Positions 42,125 to 54,839 are shown, numbered from the stretch's first letter. The stretch is 64,000 nucleotides of DNA from Eleginops maclovinus (GCF_036324505.1 NC_086368.1:20128878-20192877); one strand, 5' to 3'. The notes: generated from the letters alone by a model not told the origin. Program-made: numbers and translations.

Positions 42125-44509
42125 AACACACAGAGGCTAGGGCTGATGCTATGACTTAAGTTTGGAGGTACGTGGTCCATTTCTTTTCCCACAAGTCTAT
42201 TTCAGCCCGTGCTCCTCTGTATACATACATGCCATGTGTTTGCGCGTGTTTGTGTGCGTTTCTCCGGTTCGACTTAGAGCATCTGGCCTTAGAGGCTCAG
42301 TCCTTCAATTCAAACTGCAGGTTGTTTGTTTGGTTTCGCCCTTACAAACACACCATTAGGCCTGAGGACTATTCCAGGCTCTGGCCTCAGTTTAGCTCAG
42401 GCCTGCTGCCTGGCTCACTGGAGGTCCCTGCAGGCAAACCTCAGTCCTACCAGAACCCAGGAAGATCCGAACCACAGCGCACCGCCCAGCCACCACAGTG
42501 AAACTCTAGCCTACTTCAACCATGCTCACAGCACGGCAAGCCTTAAATGTCAGCTAGAGGGTTTTATTGCGTGTGTCCTGTAGCCTGTCTTCTCTGTTTG
42601 AAAGTGAACCCATCATGATGCAACAAGTCCACCTTTTCCGCAAACAAACAGGTACGGACAAGAAGTGGGCCTGAGTCTTTTTGACTCACAATCCCAGCTA
42701 GTGAAGAAGGATTTGGGAATGATAGATGAGAAGAAGGGAAAAGAAAGAGAGTCAGAGGCAGCAGTGAGAGAAAGAAAAACAACAAAGGTAGTTAGGACAA
42801 AAGCAGTATTGTATCATTGAAATTACTTGTGAGTTGAAAGCCCTAAAAGTCCTCCCCAGAGCCAGGTCATAAAGCCCAGAGTCGAGGTTTGGCAGCCGAG
42901 GCCAGAGCCAGACAGCCCTGGCAGTTGAATCCAGAGAGCTTCCAGTAACAGGAGATGTAAAAATCAATTTGCCGTGAAAAAGGTAAACAATCGGAAATGA
43001 CAAATATGCAGGTTTTTTCCACCGCTTTTTTTTTTCATCTCTTGATATTTTCACTGTTATTAAAGAAGACAAATGCAGGGGCGAGGAGAATGACTAGTCA
43101 GGAGTCATGTGGTGAGGGATCCCAGCAACGTTTAGGGGGAGGGTGAGAGGAGGTAATCTTTTTCTTCTCCCTTTTCCACTACCTGCAACAGTCAAGCTGG
43201 ACTTTTACAGTTGGCAAACACATACACTCCATATTAGTATGGGTGTTGTGAACATGCCCACATGAGTACAAGTTAGCACTCCCGATTAAAGAGGCGGAGG
43301 TCAAAACAACCATATGCAAGAAAAACGATAGAGGGATGGTGGTATGACAGAGAGACAGAAAGAGGAGGGAAGGGGGGTGAATCCTTAGGGGCATGTTTGG
43401 TGGTAAGGGGCCCTTGGAGGCCTCAGCGGAGACCTCCATTAGCGGAACGATCCAAGCCTGGGGGAGCCCGTATGGTGACGACCCTTCGAGGCAGGGGCCA
43501 GTCTGTTTAGCAGCAGTTTGTCTGCATTGCTCATAACATTGATCCAGTGTTGAGCTGCAGCCATAGGAAGCTCTTTGCTGCTGAATAGGCTGAGCAGCGG
43601 TGTATTGATAAGGCAGAGTGGACTAGTGGAGGGCCCGGTGCACCCTGTTGGTCACTTGGTTAAGATAGACAGATCTTGTTCAATACACACACCCCACGAC
43701 TGCCTTATGGTATGTTAAGTCCGTCTGTGCATGTGTCCGCGTGAGCGCTGTTCCACATCTATAAGTGTAACGATTTGTGTCTTACAGAATCTAATCCTCT
43801 TTGCTTTCTCCGCTCGTCCTTCTCAGATGAACTGATCTGCTGTGACTGGCTGGGAAAAATAATGAAAGGGAGAAAAAGAACAAGCGAGAAAACAAACATG
43901 TTTCCCAGGCCCAATTAGGCACTTTTATTGCCCCTAGATATGCTCTCCCACCCTCCTCACTCCCCCTGCTCACTCTCTGAAGTCTGCTTACACAAAATGC
44001 TTCATTGAGAGTGCTTAAACATCAGCAACAAAAAAAGGTGGCAAGGGGACACAGTAACAGCAGAGGGAGGTAGTGATAAATAGAGAGAAGTGCCACTTTT
44101 GTCCATCAATGTATCATCTTAAGTCAGTGTTTTTCTTTTAAATGAGTGTGTGTTTGTGTGCTAGCAGCGGCTTGCGTCTGTGCCGGCCGCACTGTAGGAG
44201 ATATGTGTTTTGTGGTTATTGTGTTTGTACAACATTGGTTGTTGAACGCTCACAAACACAACAGTGCAGTTTGAACTGTGCAGAAGCCATCAATTCTTAA
44301 TGAGATAATGACATGCTAACGTACTCCCAGCAGCAGCTCTGTTTACAGATGAAGACAAACCACAAACAAGACACAGACATGCTGAGCGCTTTAGTTTCCC
44401 CCTCCTATACTCTTTATTCTCGCTACTTTCCCCCCTCTCCTCTAATGTAGCTGTGACTTTGTGCGTTGGCCAAGACTTAGCGAGAATAACAGGTGGGGAA
44501 CATCTTGGT

Positions 44510-44725
<216 letters not shown>

Positions 44726-45723
44726 TAAATTTGTCTGTCTGACAGACACACACATACGCAGTAATGAGTCAGGCGCTATATTGTGGCTGCAGACCAGATT
44801 CCCTAATAAGAGAAGAATGTTGTCCATGGCATCCAGAGTTTTCCACTGGAATCACACATTCATCCAGCCTGTTTCCTGCCCCGGGGTCTTCCTCTCGGCA
44901 TGAACACAAGAGGAGAGGGAACCCTCTGTCTCCCTCTCGCCATTGTCCCTGTTCCCCCCTCATCGCCACATCCTTTTTCTCATCCTTTTCAACACTTTTC
45001 TATCCCCCTCCATCACTCAGGATCAGTTAATGTGGGCTATTGGACCCTTTTCTTCTCTTTCTCTCTGTTAGATTGTGCTAGTCTGGTTCGGGAGTGACAC
45101 AAGCACATGACTCACAAAGTGAGTCAGACCAATTCAGGCTTATTGCTGAGGAAATGGTGCTGGATTAGGAGGAGATATGTCTTTCTCGGACTGGTACAGG
45201 AAAACACACACACTCTTTCACACACATATGAACACATACAGCTGAGTAAGAAAAAGAAACATCTGCGGTTCGCTGAATCTCCAAATTAATGGAACTTTAG
45301 TCTGACTGTGGAGCAACTTTAAACAAACCAAGACAGAAGTTTAAAAATTCACATTCAAATACTTTAACCTTGAAATCTCCCCTTGCCAAGGCACCAGCTC
45401 CCTCTTTTTTTCATCTGTTAAATGTTTGAGTGTTTGATAGTTTGAGGTCTATAGCAGAACCCGCCCGGGAATTAATGTCATTCATATGCCCTGCGGAAAT
45501 TACTTTTGAAATGCATATAATCTAAAACATGCAAATGAGGCTGACTTTGTGCACCCTGTTTAATATGAATTATCATTTTCTGAATACCTATTATTACTGC
45601 GTACATTTCTCCAATTATATTGTTCTTTTTTTGTCACTTTTGCATAAGGACGCACATGTGCACATCAGGAACAGCAGAAACACGCGCACATGCACTAGCT
45701 CGGTCACATGCTTATGCGTGAAG

Positions 45724-45726
<3 letters not shown>

Positions 45727-45775
<49 letters not shown>

Positions 45776-45776
45776 A
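45727..45776. repeat. (CA)n microsatellite, 22 units plus TACACA
   Basis: CA run ending in one TACACA variant. Confidence 0.98.
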
Positions 45777-46239
45777 GCAGAATGTCTTTGTGATGGGTGT
45801 ATTTTAATGAGGAGTAATAAGGATGGTAATGACCCAGTCCACTTCTCTCTCTCTCTCCCTCACTCTCGGTCTTTGTTACTCTCTCTCTCCCCCTCTGCCT
45901 GGCACACAGCTGTTAGTTTACATGAAGCCATTGGGAAGAGTAAGACGCATCTCATTTAAAGAAATAAATAAATAAATAAAATTCCGCTTTTCGCAGATTC
46001 TGCACAAATGTTCCAGTCAAAAAGTCCTTAAACAGCAAATGAGAAAATACAAGGCCAGGAATACAAGTGTTGCTCATCCAGTTTTCATTAGCTGGCTTAA
46101 ATATTGATGCGTTCTAAAAGTGAACAGTGCATGTTTAGTTATCTATTCCTTTTCTCTTTCAGTGATAGAGCACTGTTATTAATGTCCTTGTCCAAGAGGC
46201 AGACGTCTTTTTGCTCTTTTCTCCTAAATTGAAATGAAG

Positions 46240-46880
46240 GCATCCCTTTTTCAAACGAAGTACTCTATTAATTTATTTATACTGCGCCATAAATTATTCT
46301 ATTAATATTAGCATGTTCCAAATTAGTGTGACTTCTCTCAATGTTCCTTCTACTTCTATTAATTAGCCTGCTTGTCACTATAACAAAGATTTTTCTTTCT
46401 CTGATAAATTATAAAGAAGACATTTTTCAATACAATGAGAACCGCCTAAGAAATTATTAATATTTTAGTTGTGGCCTGTAAGACATACGTAGGGAGAAAA
46501 GAGCAAGAAGAACAGAAAACTAACAATTGCATTGAATACATTATATACTGCCATTGTTGTGCAACAGTGTTGATTTTTATTTCGCTTTTTTGAAAGAAAT
46601 AAGCTGTGTGTGTGTGTGTGTGGGTGTGTGTGTGTGTGTCCATACTGACTGCTCAGGGATATCATCTTGTTTTAGCACTTTTGGATAGGATGTGAATTAA
46701 TTACCTCTGTAACAGCTTGGACCAAGTTCAAAAGTACTAAAATTCAATTAATTTGAAAAGTGGACATGCTATCATTTTCTCTGCATGTCTCCTTTAAAGT
46801 CTGGCCTGTTTTTACTGTGGACTTATTCAATTATATTTGATTAAACTCGCTCTGATCCAATCTATTAATTAACTAGGAAA
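46240..46880. promoter_or_regulatory. Candidate conserved region with many ATTA/TAAT motifs
   Basis: Two AT-rich but complex segments (46240-46460 and 46680-46880) flank a short GT tract at 46604-46639. They contain ATTAATTTATTTA, TATTAATTAGCCTG, AGAAATTATTAATATT, GAATTAATTACC, ATTCAATTAATTTG and TATTAATTAACTAGG. Plausible homeodomain-rich enhancer sequence, but AT-richness alone raises the number of such motifs. Confidence 0.25.
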
Positions 46881-47506
46881 TGCAAAGTGCCCGACTTGAA
46901 AGCCGATGTATAAAATTATATGTGCACTTTGATATTTATTTATTTATATTTTATACACCACATTTTTTTAATCCATTGTATCCCTTTATTATTGTAACTC
47001 ACTGTTGCTCATTTTCAGGTAATATTAAATCTATTCACTTTATCTTCCTTTTAATGCAACATTTGATCATAAATGTAATTATGCCTCACCTACTGGCAAA
47101 TACAACATGTTACTTCTTCAGTGAAAAATATACCTCCCTCTTTCAAAAATGTGTCTTTTCACACCATACTATAAAAAATTATCTCTTGTAATTAAAGTTA
47201 GTAATTTATATGCTGAAGTGGAGAGTATCAGTGTCTGGAATGGAACAATTTCTTGTTTGAATAGGAAGTTATTTTTTATATGAACTAGAGGTTGGTCCAC
47301 TATTATAAACGGCTGAACATTCATGTATTATTGACAGGGCACACACACATTCATTCATTCTACCAGATTATAGAAGGATAAAATGGAATCGTGTTTGCTG
47401 CCTGCATTTATAAATTCCTTGTCAACCTGTTCTTTGGAACGAAGGTCAAACAGATCAAATTCAGCACACACCCTCTTCGCGATGCGTATATACGATTTAA
47501 ATCTCA

Positions 47507-47810
47507 ATGTCTTTAAATCATAGTTTACTCTTTACTATTTCACCTTCATGTCATCTGTCCATTTCCCTACTGACACATTTTCATCTTTGTCTCTCAAAAT
47601 GTCTCTTCTCCCTTTTTCTCTCTCTCTCCCCCCCCCCCCCCCCCCCCACAGTGAAGGTCATTCTAATAAAGAGCTCTCGTAGGACAGAGCTGCTAATTGC
47701 TCCGCGGCGCTCTAGCTGGTTTCAGATCCAAATAAAGGCACGTCGTTCTTTCTCCAAGCTCCTCTCCTTCCTGCCCTAGACCCCCCCCCCCCCCCTTCAC
47801 CTCTGTTCCA
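47507..47810. repeat. Pyrimidine tract with two poly-C runs
   Basis: A CT-rich stretch runs into 20 C at 47628-47647 followed by ACAG. A second run of about 16 C sits near 47781-47796. The first has the form of a strong 3' splice site; see findings. Confidence 0.9.
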
Positions 47811-48829
47811 CCGTGTTAAATACAATCTGAGTATTAGCTGTGTGGACTGTCATAACCTGACCTTAGCCTCCATTACCTCTCCGGACAGAGGGGAGAGATG
47901 AAGGAGAAAACAGGGATTTTTCATCCTCATGATCACAGGATGATATCCAATGGACACATGGGAACCCGCACATGTGCAAGCTTTACCTCTTTAGGAATGT
48001 ACAACCCGTGATTTTAGGCTCAGATAAATGAGGTGTGCGTGAAGTCCGCTCCTTCTACAAATATTTGTGTGTGCGGTATGAGTGTATGTGTGTGTGTATC
48101 TTTGTGTCTGTCTCCAGTATTTCGAACAGACAGCAGTCTGCAAGCTGGTAAATCACTTACTGCACTCTAAAGGAAGGGTCGAGGTGAAGGCAGGAGTGTA
48201 TGTTTGCCCCGGTCATACACACATACGAAGCGATCTCATCGGTGTGGAATGTGCTGTGTGTTTACCTATGGCTCCAGAACCCACCTGACCGAGGGAGGCT
48301 AATCTTTATGGGCTCTGTAAACAGGGACTTTGTCTTCAGAGAACTGCAGGCGGGCAAGCAGACACACAATTCACACATCGGCGCGCACACTGACATACAC
48401 TCCAAAGAAGAAAGGGTAAAGAACATACTGTATATGGCAGTTTACATACTGTACAGCCAATACATAGAAAAGCACACATGCACATGCAGAGGCTACGTGC
48501 ACTCACCAATGCTCACTTAAATGCTCAGACAGACCGAATGCCATATGGCAGACAGAAGTACAGAAGAATTACCCATGTTTATATAGCTAGGGATTTTCTT
48601 ATCATCTGCACTGCGAGCCCCTCTCTTCTTCTCTCTACTCCCAAACAACAGCACTGGCTTCTTCCATAGCCAGCTGCACAGCACGCTGGAGGTCAGCCTA
48701 CAGGCCAGTGCTGCTAGCTCCTCTCACTGAGTGGACGCTGCTCTTTGAAGCCAGCCAGCAAGCGAGCCAGCCAGTAGTAGATATTGGCCCACATCTTACT
48801 GACTATCTGTCTGTGGGATAATGGAGTTC

Positions 48830-48955
48830 ACCTGTTAGCACTGGAGCAGGGCCAGGGCAACTGCAGACAGCTAGCATTAGCCCTTTGCTGTTAGCCAACC
48901 TGTTAGCGCTGGCCGGCTGCCAGAGTAGCCTGGAGCAATGCTGTTAGCGGCTAGC
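48830..48955. repeat. TTAGC-rich patch with near-identical 15-mers
   Basis: ACCTGTTAGCACTGG (48830-48844) and ACCTGTTAGCGCTGG (48898-48912) differ at one base. Between and after them are GCTAGCATTAGCC, CTGTTAGCC and CTGTTAGCGGCTAGC. Cryptic simple repeats of this GCTAGC/TTAGC type occur in fish genomes. Function unknown. Confidence 0.6.
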
Positions 48956-51900
48956 TTCAGGAAGCACGACCTGGCTGCTCCGCTCTGATATCCTGCTGCA
49001 AATCTGTCCTGCATGTAGCAAAGGCCAGCTGCTGAGGAAAGAACCAAACTTGGACAGGGAGGTGATGGAAAAAGAATTTGCAGTTTGTTTTTATGTGTGC
49101 ATTCTCTTGTGTGAAAATACGTGTGTGTTAGGCCTACTTCTTCAGCTTTCTCCTGACCTCATTCTCTTTTATTGAAGTTAATACACGTCAAATCAGGAAT
49201 GCCACGCAGATATCTCTCCTATCCCCTCTTCCTCTCTTTCTGTCATTACTTTTGAGTCAGCAGAGAAGAAAAGAATGCAAACATCTGAAAATACAAACAT
49301 ACACAACATAAGATATAGTTTTTACTAGGCTTTCATGTACATTTGTGTGTTTTACACTCAGATGAGAAAAAATATTCATACGGTATTTAAAATGAATTTA
49401 ATGCAACCAAAATGTTGTTATCTAAAGTATTCAAAGGGAGTCAGTAAGAACTAGTGTCTGAAAAGGAAATTGCCCATTTAGTAAGAACCAAAACAGTGGA
49501 AACATCCTTTTTCAACAGTTGAATTGCGGCAATAAAACTGAAGCATATTTGCATATTTATTTATTTTTTAAGTCATAACCTGTCCGTCCATAATTCATTG
49601 AATTGCGTTAAAATCAACATAACTCAACTTAACATGCACAAGGTAGCCTCATTAGTTAGATATTTGAATATCTGCTTGCTTGGAAAGCTACATAGAAAAG
49701 TGCTTAAGTAGCAGGATATAGGAGCTGCAGGACTGTAGTGGAAACTCCGTCCTGAAACTATAATTGTTCAAGAACACCTTGTGTCTACAATAGTTTCTGC
49801 TCGGTGTCACTACTACCACGATAATAACCCATGTTGACTTATTTCTTTTTTGCAACTCAATGTCTCACTGGGAGCCAGGATGATTTATTTTGAATAGGAT
49901 TATTTTTTGTTTCATCTCTCATGTTTGAACCTAAGGAGTGATTAATGGATACATACTGCAGGAGCCCAAACCTGATAGTTGGGTTTGTTCTAGGGTTTGG
50001 GGTTGAAGCAGATTCCCCCGAGGGCAGTGTCACTGTTTATTTAGTGGCGCAGACTTTGCCAGTTTGCATTGTGAGAAAGTGAGAACATGGGTGTGGAAGT
50101 GTTTACTAAATTAATATCTGTCTGTGTGTTCATGTCTCTGTCAAAGCATTGAAATGTAACAGCTCAGATTCTTTGTGAGGCTTTAAGAGACAAACCCTGG
50201 AGCCGCTCCACTGACAGTAAATAGGACATTATACAGACACAGTGACAGCAACCAGGGTCATGGTTTTCATGGGTATTTATTAATTTGTGACTGTCAGTTG
50301 TATTGAAATAAAGCACCTTTGATTATAACAGCTTAACCAAATATGTTATGAATCCACATAGCCACTCATTGTCAACAGAGGCTCCTCCAAATTCTTTTTT
50401 CCTGATTACAACAGGTTACAGCTCCAATTTCTCCGATTTCTGTCTCCGGGAAGAGTGTTTCTCTTGTTCACAAATATTGATTGAACTATCACAGATCATA
50501 GAAATAACCTATGTGGATTCTATTTCAGGGTGAAAACTTTAATGTTGAACTTGCCACTAGTTACCAGGCGTAACCAGAGGGAGGAAGACAGCAGGCAGGG
50601 AGAAGGAGAAAGGCAGATAATTCAAGAGTCAGATGAAAGTAGATAGATGATGGAGTGTAGATACTGGTACAGACAATTCTTTTTCCTTACCCCCCTTCCT
50701 CCTACTCCTTCCCCCCCTTACTCTCCCTCCCACCCTTATTCCCTCAGTTCTTTGCCTAATAAGCAGCGTTCCTGCGAGCTGATGCAAGGCGGAGGAAACA
50801 GAACAGGCGTTATGGGACTGCTGGAAATATTCCCACATGAGGCATAACATGATAAAGACTTATTATCTCACTAAGCTGCTGTAAACACAGATGCACACAT
50901 AAATACACACTGTACACAACGCTCTCTCACACACACATTCACAGAAAGTGAAAGTGGTCCGGCTTTACGGTTCTGACGAGCTATGACCAGGAGGAATCTG
51001 ACAGAGCCAATCCCTCCAACAAAGCCTGAGAGTCAGCCGCTGTGAGCCAGCTCACTGGGCATTTGTCTCTGCCTGTTTGAACTCCACACACCCAGAGCAG
51101 TGGGAAGGAGCAGGAGGGAGAGTTAAGTTCTGATTATTATTAGCGCAACATTTTTGGGAAACATCTGAACGAGCTTACGTGTTCTAACAGGACTCATCCC
51201 AGCTCCTCTCCACTCATCAATCACACACATAAACATATGCACCTAGCGTTGGCTGTGAGCTAATCCATTACAGTACAAAGGTAGGTGTCAGCCTCTAAGA
51301 CAAACACACACAGAGTCATCAGAAACATGTTGAGTCCCATTTTCCCTTCTTCTCTTCTCCATCCCAATTAAAAGGCAAAGGAGGCCTTTTATTTCCCTCT
51401 CCTCGAAACACATTCTTTATCTCTCTGATCTGCGCCCCTCCTTCCCTCCCTCGCTCGGTCCCCTCAGGGTAGTGGGAATGTCTCTTCCAACACACTCTCA
51501 GGTCAGGGGTTCAGCTGGAGGGGGTTTCAGCATGTAGAGAGACTGAGGCACAGGTACAGAAAGAGTGAGTGGCGGGTTGAGGCAGGCCTCTGCACGGGCA
51601 GCTCCTCTTCGCTGCCAGAAACACTTAAACTTAAAGCACTGTATGTGTGTATCATAACCCTAATCAGAGACTTCAGGCTAGATTTATGCCCCTGCCTTTT
51701 TCCCGACCTCCATTACACAAGCTTATATACACCCATTACAGGATATGACAGAGTACACACCCTTAGATGAGCATACCACACTGCCTGTGTGTGCTAAAAA
51801 GAGGGCATGCGCTCACGTCTTCACACACTCCCCACTTTCCCATTAGGTCCTTGTCCACCTGTGAGCTCTATCTCTCTTCCCTTCATTGCTAATAAGGTCA

Positions 51901-52399
51901 ATGAGAAAGAGTAAGAAGCAGATTGGTGTACAGTACATTACAGCACAGGCGTAGTGTGGGCTAGATAGCAGGCCGGTGATTCATGCTTAGTGAGACGTGT
52001 GATGATGCGAGGAGTTTTTACTGCAGTGCAAAGTCAGTGGAGTGTGCGGCGGGATCTGTTGATCACTCAGCACTATGGCTTGCTTCATAATATTACCTCA
52101 GGGAGCAGTTTGACCCAGCAGAGGTCTGAACAAGTGCAGGAGGAGATGGAAGGAAGGAGAATGAAGAGAGGAGGAAGTGTTAGGAAGAAGAATGTGGTTG
52201 GAGATTAAGTGACTAGCTTTAAATGTCACAATAACACTCAACTTTGCAGTCTTAACTTCACAGGCGGATGGGTGCCAGGAGAGACACAGGAGAGAGTCAA
52301 TGGGGAGGAAAAATGCCACAGCGTGATTTGTGGTTGGGTTTTCAAATTGTGCTGCTTGTTAAGGAGAACTGGGGAAATCTGCCTGTAGCCACCTTGTAC

Positions 52400-52450
52400 T
52401 TTTAAAGGTTTAGTTCAACACATTTTCTGGGGAAATACATTTGCCAAAAA
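52400..52450. mobile_element. Possible relic of a fish interspersed repeat
   Basis: TTAAAGGTTTAGTTCAACAC, then TTTTCTGGGGAAATACAT, resembles the start of a fish repeat I recall (AAAGG.ATAGTTCAACATTTTGGGAAATAC). The sequence after 52450 no longer matches what I recall. Weak. Confidence 0.25.
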
Positions 52451-52905
52451 AAATGCCAATATGTAGGCACCCACCGTCTCCAAGGTCATGAATAAACTTT
52501 CCACCTAAGAAGTGCAAAAAGTATTTTCTCAGTGGTATCAAGCTATATTTATTTTTGATTTTATGGGTGCTGAGACCTGCTTCTGCAACATCTGCTAATG
52601 TCTGCAAACAATAAAATGTTAGCAAATACATTTTAGTTTGCTCTGCTTAAAGGAGAAAACGTTTTTTCAGAGAAATGAGACTGAAAACCACTTGTGAGAG
52701 AATATAGTTTTGAGGGGATTTGTTTAAACACACCCTTTTACAAGCACAACCAACAGCCCTTACACCTGCATACTCTTGTATTGACCACACACACTCACAC
52801 ACTCGGGTCCCTGTCCCTCAGCAAGCATCTGGCAGCATTCCATTAACAGAGCCACCATCGCTCTTTCACACCTTCACCTGCTGTTAGCAAAAAAAATAGG
52901 CTTAT

Positions 52906-52906
<1 letters not shown>

Positions 52907-52990
<84 letters not shown>
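52907..52990. repeat. (CA)n microsatellite, 42 units
   Basis: Uninterrupted CA run followed by two GCACACA variants. Confidence 0.99.
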
Positions 52991-52991
<1 letters not shown>

Positions 52992-53244
52992 CACACAGCA
53001 CACATAGCTCCACCTGCTATTGCCTCAGAGGAAAAGAAAAGTTAGATTCTCTCATGAAATGCCTTTTATTGTTTCCCCAGAAGGCATGGGTTGTAGACTT
53101 CTGAAAAATACGCACATACACACACAGACAGCGGGTACAATGCCTCGATGGCGTTTTGTGTACCCACCCTGGGTTGCTGAAATAAAAGCATTAGAACTTT
53201 CCCCTTAAAAACTATGCGCTGTGTGTGTGTGTTAATTTCTAAAA

Positions 53245-53512
53245 CTGGATGAGGCGGAAAGACGAGATTGAGCTTGTCATTAGGAGTTCACAGCCTGCGT
53301 GCTTGTGTGAAGGTTTGTTTTGTTTTGTGTTAGCAGCCTTGTGTGTGTTCATGCCGCGTATGTGTGTGTCTCAGCAGCTCCTCTCTCCCACGCTCAGGCT
53401 CCTAACGATGGCAAATGCGCCTGTGTGTTTGCGAGGCGTTGTTTCTCAAAAAACAACAACACATCCAGGAACGGCTCGTTTTGTCGGGTTTTGTGAAAGG
53501 AACACGGTCTAA
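53245..53512. promoter_or_regulatory. Small CpG cluster upstream of the coding exon
   Basis: About 14 CpG occur in 270 bp, including GAGGCGGAAAGACGAG, ATGCCGCGTATG, GCGAGGCG and AACGGCTCGTTTTGTCGGG. It lies 500-800 bp before the foxp4 coding exon, so it could be an alternative promoter. Weak. Confidence 0.2.
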
Positions 53513-53949
53513 TTAGAGAGGTCCTATGAAGGTGCATCAAACAGATCTGTCTCAAAGACCAACCTGCTCATGGCTCTCACACAGCGCACACATGCCACCT
53601 CTGATTATTGGAGAAATGTCTGTGTTATTTAACTATATAGCAGAGTATTAACAGCCTTGTCAGTTTAGATTTGCTGCACGTCTTATCCTAATCCTTGCGT
53701 TCGCTCCTAGACACACATTTACATACAGACAAAAAAGTGTCTGCTTCAGGTGTTGCTTTGTGGCCACTTGGGCATGTTTTTGTGTGTTTGGTTCATGACC
53801 AAAAGCCCTTTTCAAAAAGTACACATGCACACACTCGTGCACATGAACACACACAATTCACTTCCCTATCTCTACGTGTGTTTACTTTAGTGTCCTGCCT
53901 TGTTTGTTCACTCAGATGGGAGCAGGCTTTCTTCTCAAACTGCCCCGGT

Positions 53950-54020
53950 CACTTTTTTTCAATCTGTGTGTTGTTTTGCCCCACCACCCCTAACCCCCCC
54001 TTCTTCTTCTCTGCTTTCAG
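53950..54020 (+). promoter_or_regulatory. foxp4: Splice acceptor and branch region of the foxp4 coding exon
   Basis: A pyrimidine-rich run (C-rich, then TTCTTCTTCTCTGCTTTCAG) ends at 54020. A branch-point-like CCCTAAC sits at 53988-53994, placing the branch A about 28 bases before the exon. This is a canonical vertebrate 3' splice site and supports the exon call independently of protein similarity. Confidence 0.85.
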
Positions 54021-54029
54021 GTGCCAGTG
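54021..54029 (+). other. foxp4: foxp4 5' UTR portion of the first coding exon
   Basis: Nine bases (GTGCCAGTG) lie between the splice acceptor and the first ATG. The rest of the 5' leader must therefore come from one or more upstream exons. The short leader piece agrees with a gene that has a non-coding first exon far upstream. Confidence 0.8.
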
Positions 54030-54200
54030 ATGATGGTGGAATCAGCCTCTGAGACCATTCGAACGGCACCGTCCAACCAAAACGGAGTCAGCAGCCTAAG
54101 CAGCCAATCAGATGGAGGGGGAGGTAGAGAGGGTGGATCTAACGGAGACACCAATGGAGAGATTAGCCCGGTCGACTTACTGCACCTGCAACAGCAACAG
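54030..54200 (+). CDS. foxp4: FOXP4, first coding exon (partial CDS, N-terminal 57 residues)
   Basis: Seen: translation from the ATG at 54030 gives 57 codons ending exactly on a codon boundary at 54200. It starts [11 protein letters not shown], continues with APSNQNGV, then a Ser/Gly/Asp-rich linker, then [15 protein letters not shown]. An acceptor (CTGCTTTCAG) ends at 54020 and a donor (CAG|GTGTGT) begins at 54201. Known: FOXP4 is a nuclear forkhead repressor of the FOXP1/2/4 group that dimerises through a leucine zipper. Its human N-terminus begins [11 protein letters not shown] and also reaches a short Q run before an ALQ-type exon. FOXP1 and FOXP2 begin MMQES, so FOXP4 fits best. From memory, the fish linker is about ten residues shorter than the human one. 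The second ATG (54033, A at -3, G at +4) has better initiation context than the first. Zinc finger, zipper and forkhead exons lie outside the window. Confidence 0.93.
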
Positions 54201-54214
54201 GTGTGTGTGTGTGT
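54201..54214 (+). promoter_or_regulatory. foxp4: Splice donor inside a short GT repeat
   Basis: The donor follows CAG and is the first unit of a (GT)7 run. Every repeat unit offers a GT dinucleotide, but only the first follows an exonic CAG. The frame after the exon is phase 0, as expected for a FOXP exon ending in the first glutamines. Confidence 0.8.
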
Positions 54215-54839
54215 TTGTGCCTATGTGTGCTTCTGTGTACATGTCACGCATGCATTTGAACTTTTGTTTACATATCTACCTGTATGTACATGCCTGCGAG
54301 AACTTGTTTTGCAACACCTCCCATTTGTGCAACTCGTACATATGTACTGTACAGTTGTATAGAACAGCATGTACACACCAGGCTGTTACATAATGTACAG
54401 ATGTGACAGCACGTCGTCAACCAGTCTCTGGTAATTGTCAGGCTTGCATGAACAGTGAAAAGCTCTGACAGGTTGGCTTTTAGGTGCTTTAATTACTCAC
54501 AGTTCATAATGTGCCAATTATTTCAAATGGTCCACCATGATAAATCATATGCCCGAGGTTCACATATTATTACATGTAGCTGGCTGAGAAAATATTAGAA
54601 AACACACCTGTGGTTAAACTCTGTAGGTGGAAAAAGCCATTTTGTCCTGTCAAAGGGATCAGACATCCCCGCAATTTAAACTGGAAACACAAACACCCGA
54701 TATACGTTGCTCAAGAAATGTGTGTAGGAGTTTTACTTTTTTAGTGATCCATGAAGTGCTGTTTGTGTGTGTTTGACAAGTCTGCATGTAGTGTATCCAG
54801 TAATGCTATTTGTCTTGCCTCCTGTGCGCCAGTCCCCCT

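Noticed and set aside
43797..43830. Acceptor-like pyrimidine tract ending in CAG before ATGAACTGA
   Set aside because: The reading frame stops at once and no nearby donor or conserved peptide follows.
54030..54200. Assignment of the exon to FOXP2 or FOXP1
   Set aside because: Those proteins begin MMQES; the [11 protein letters not shown] start and the GEISP segment fit FOXP4.
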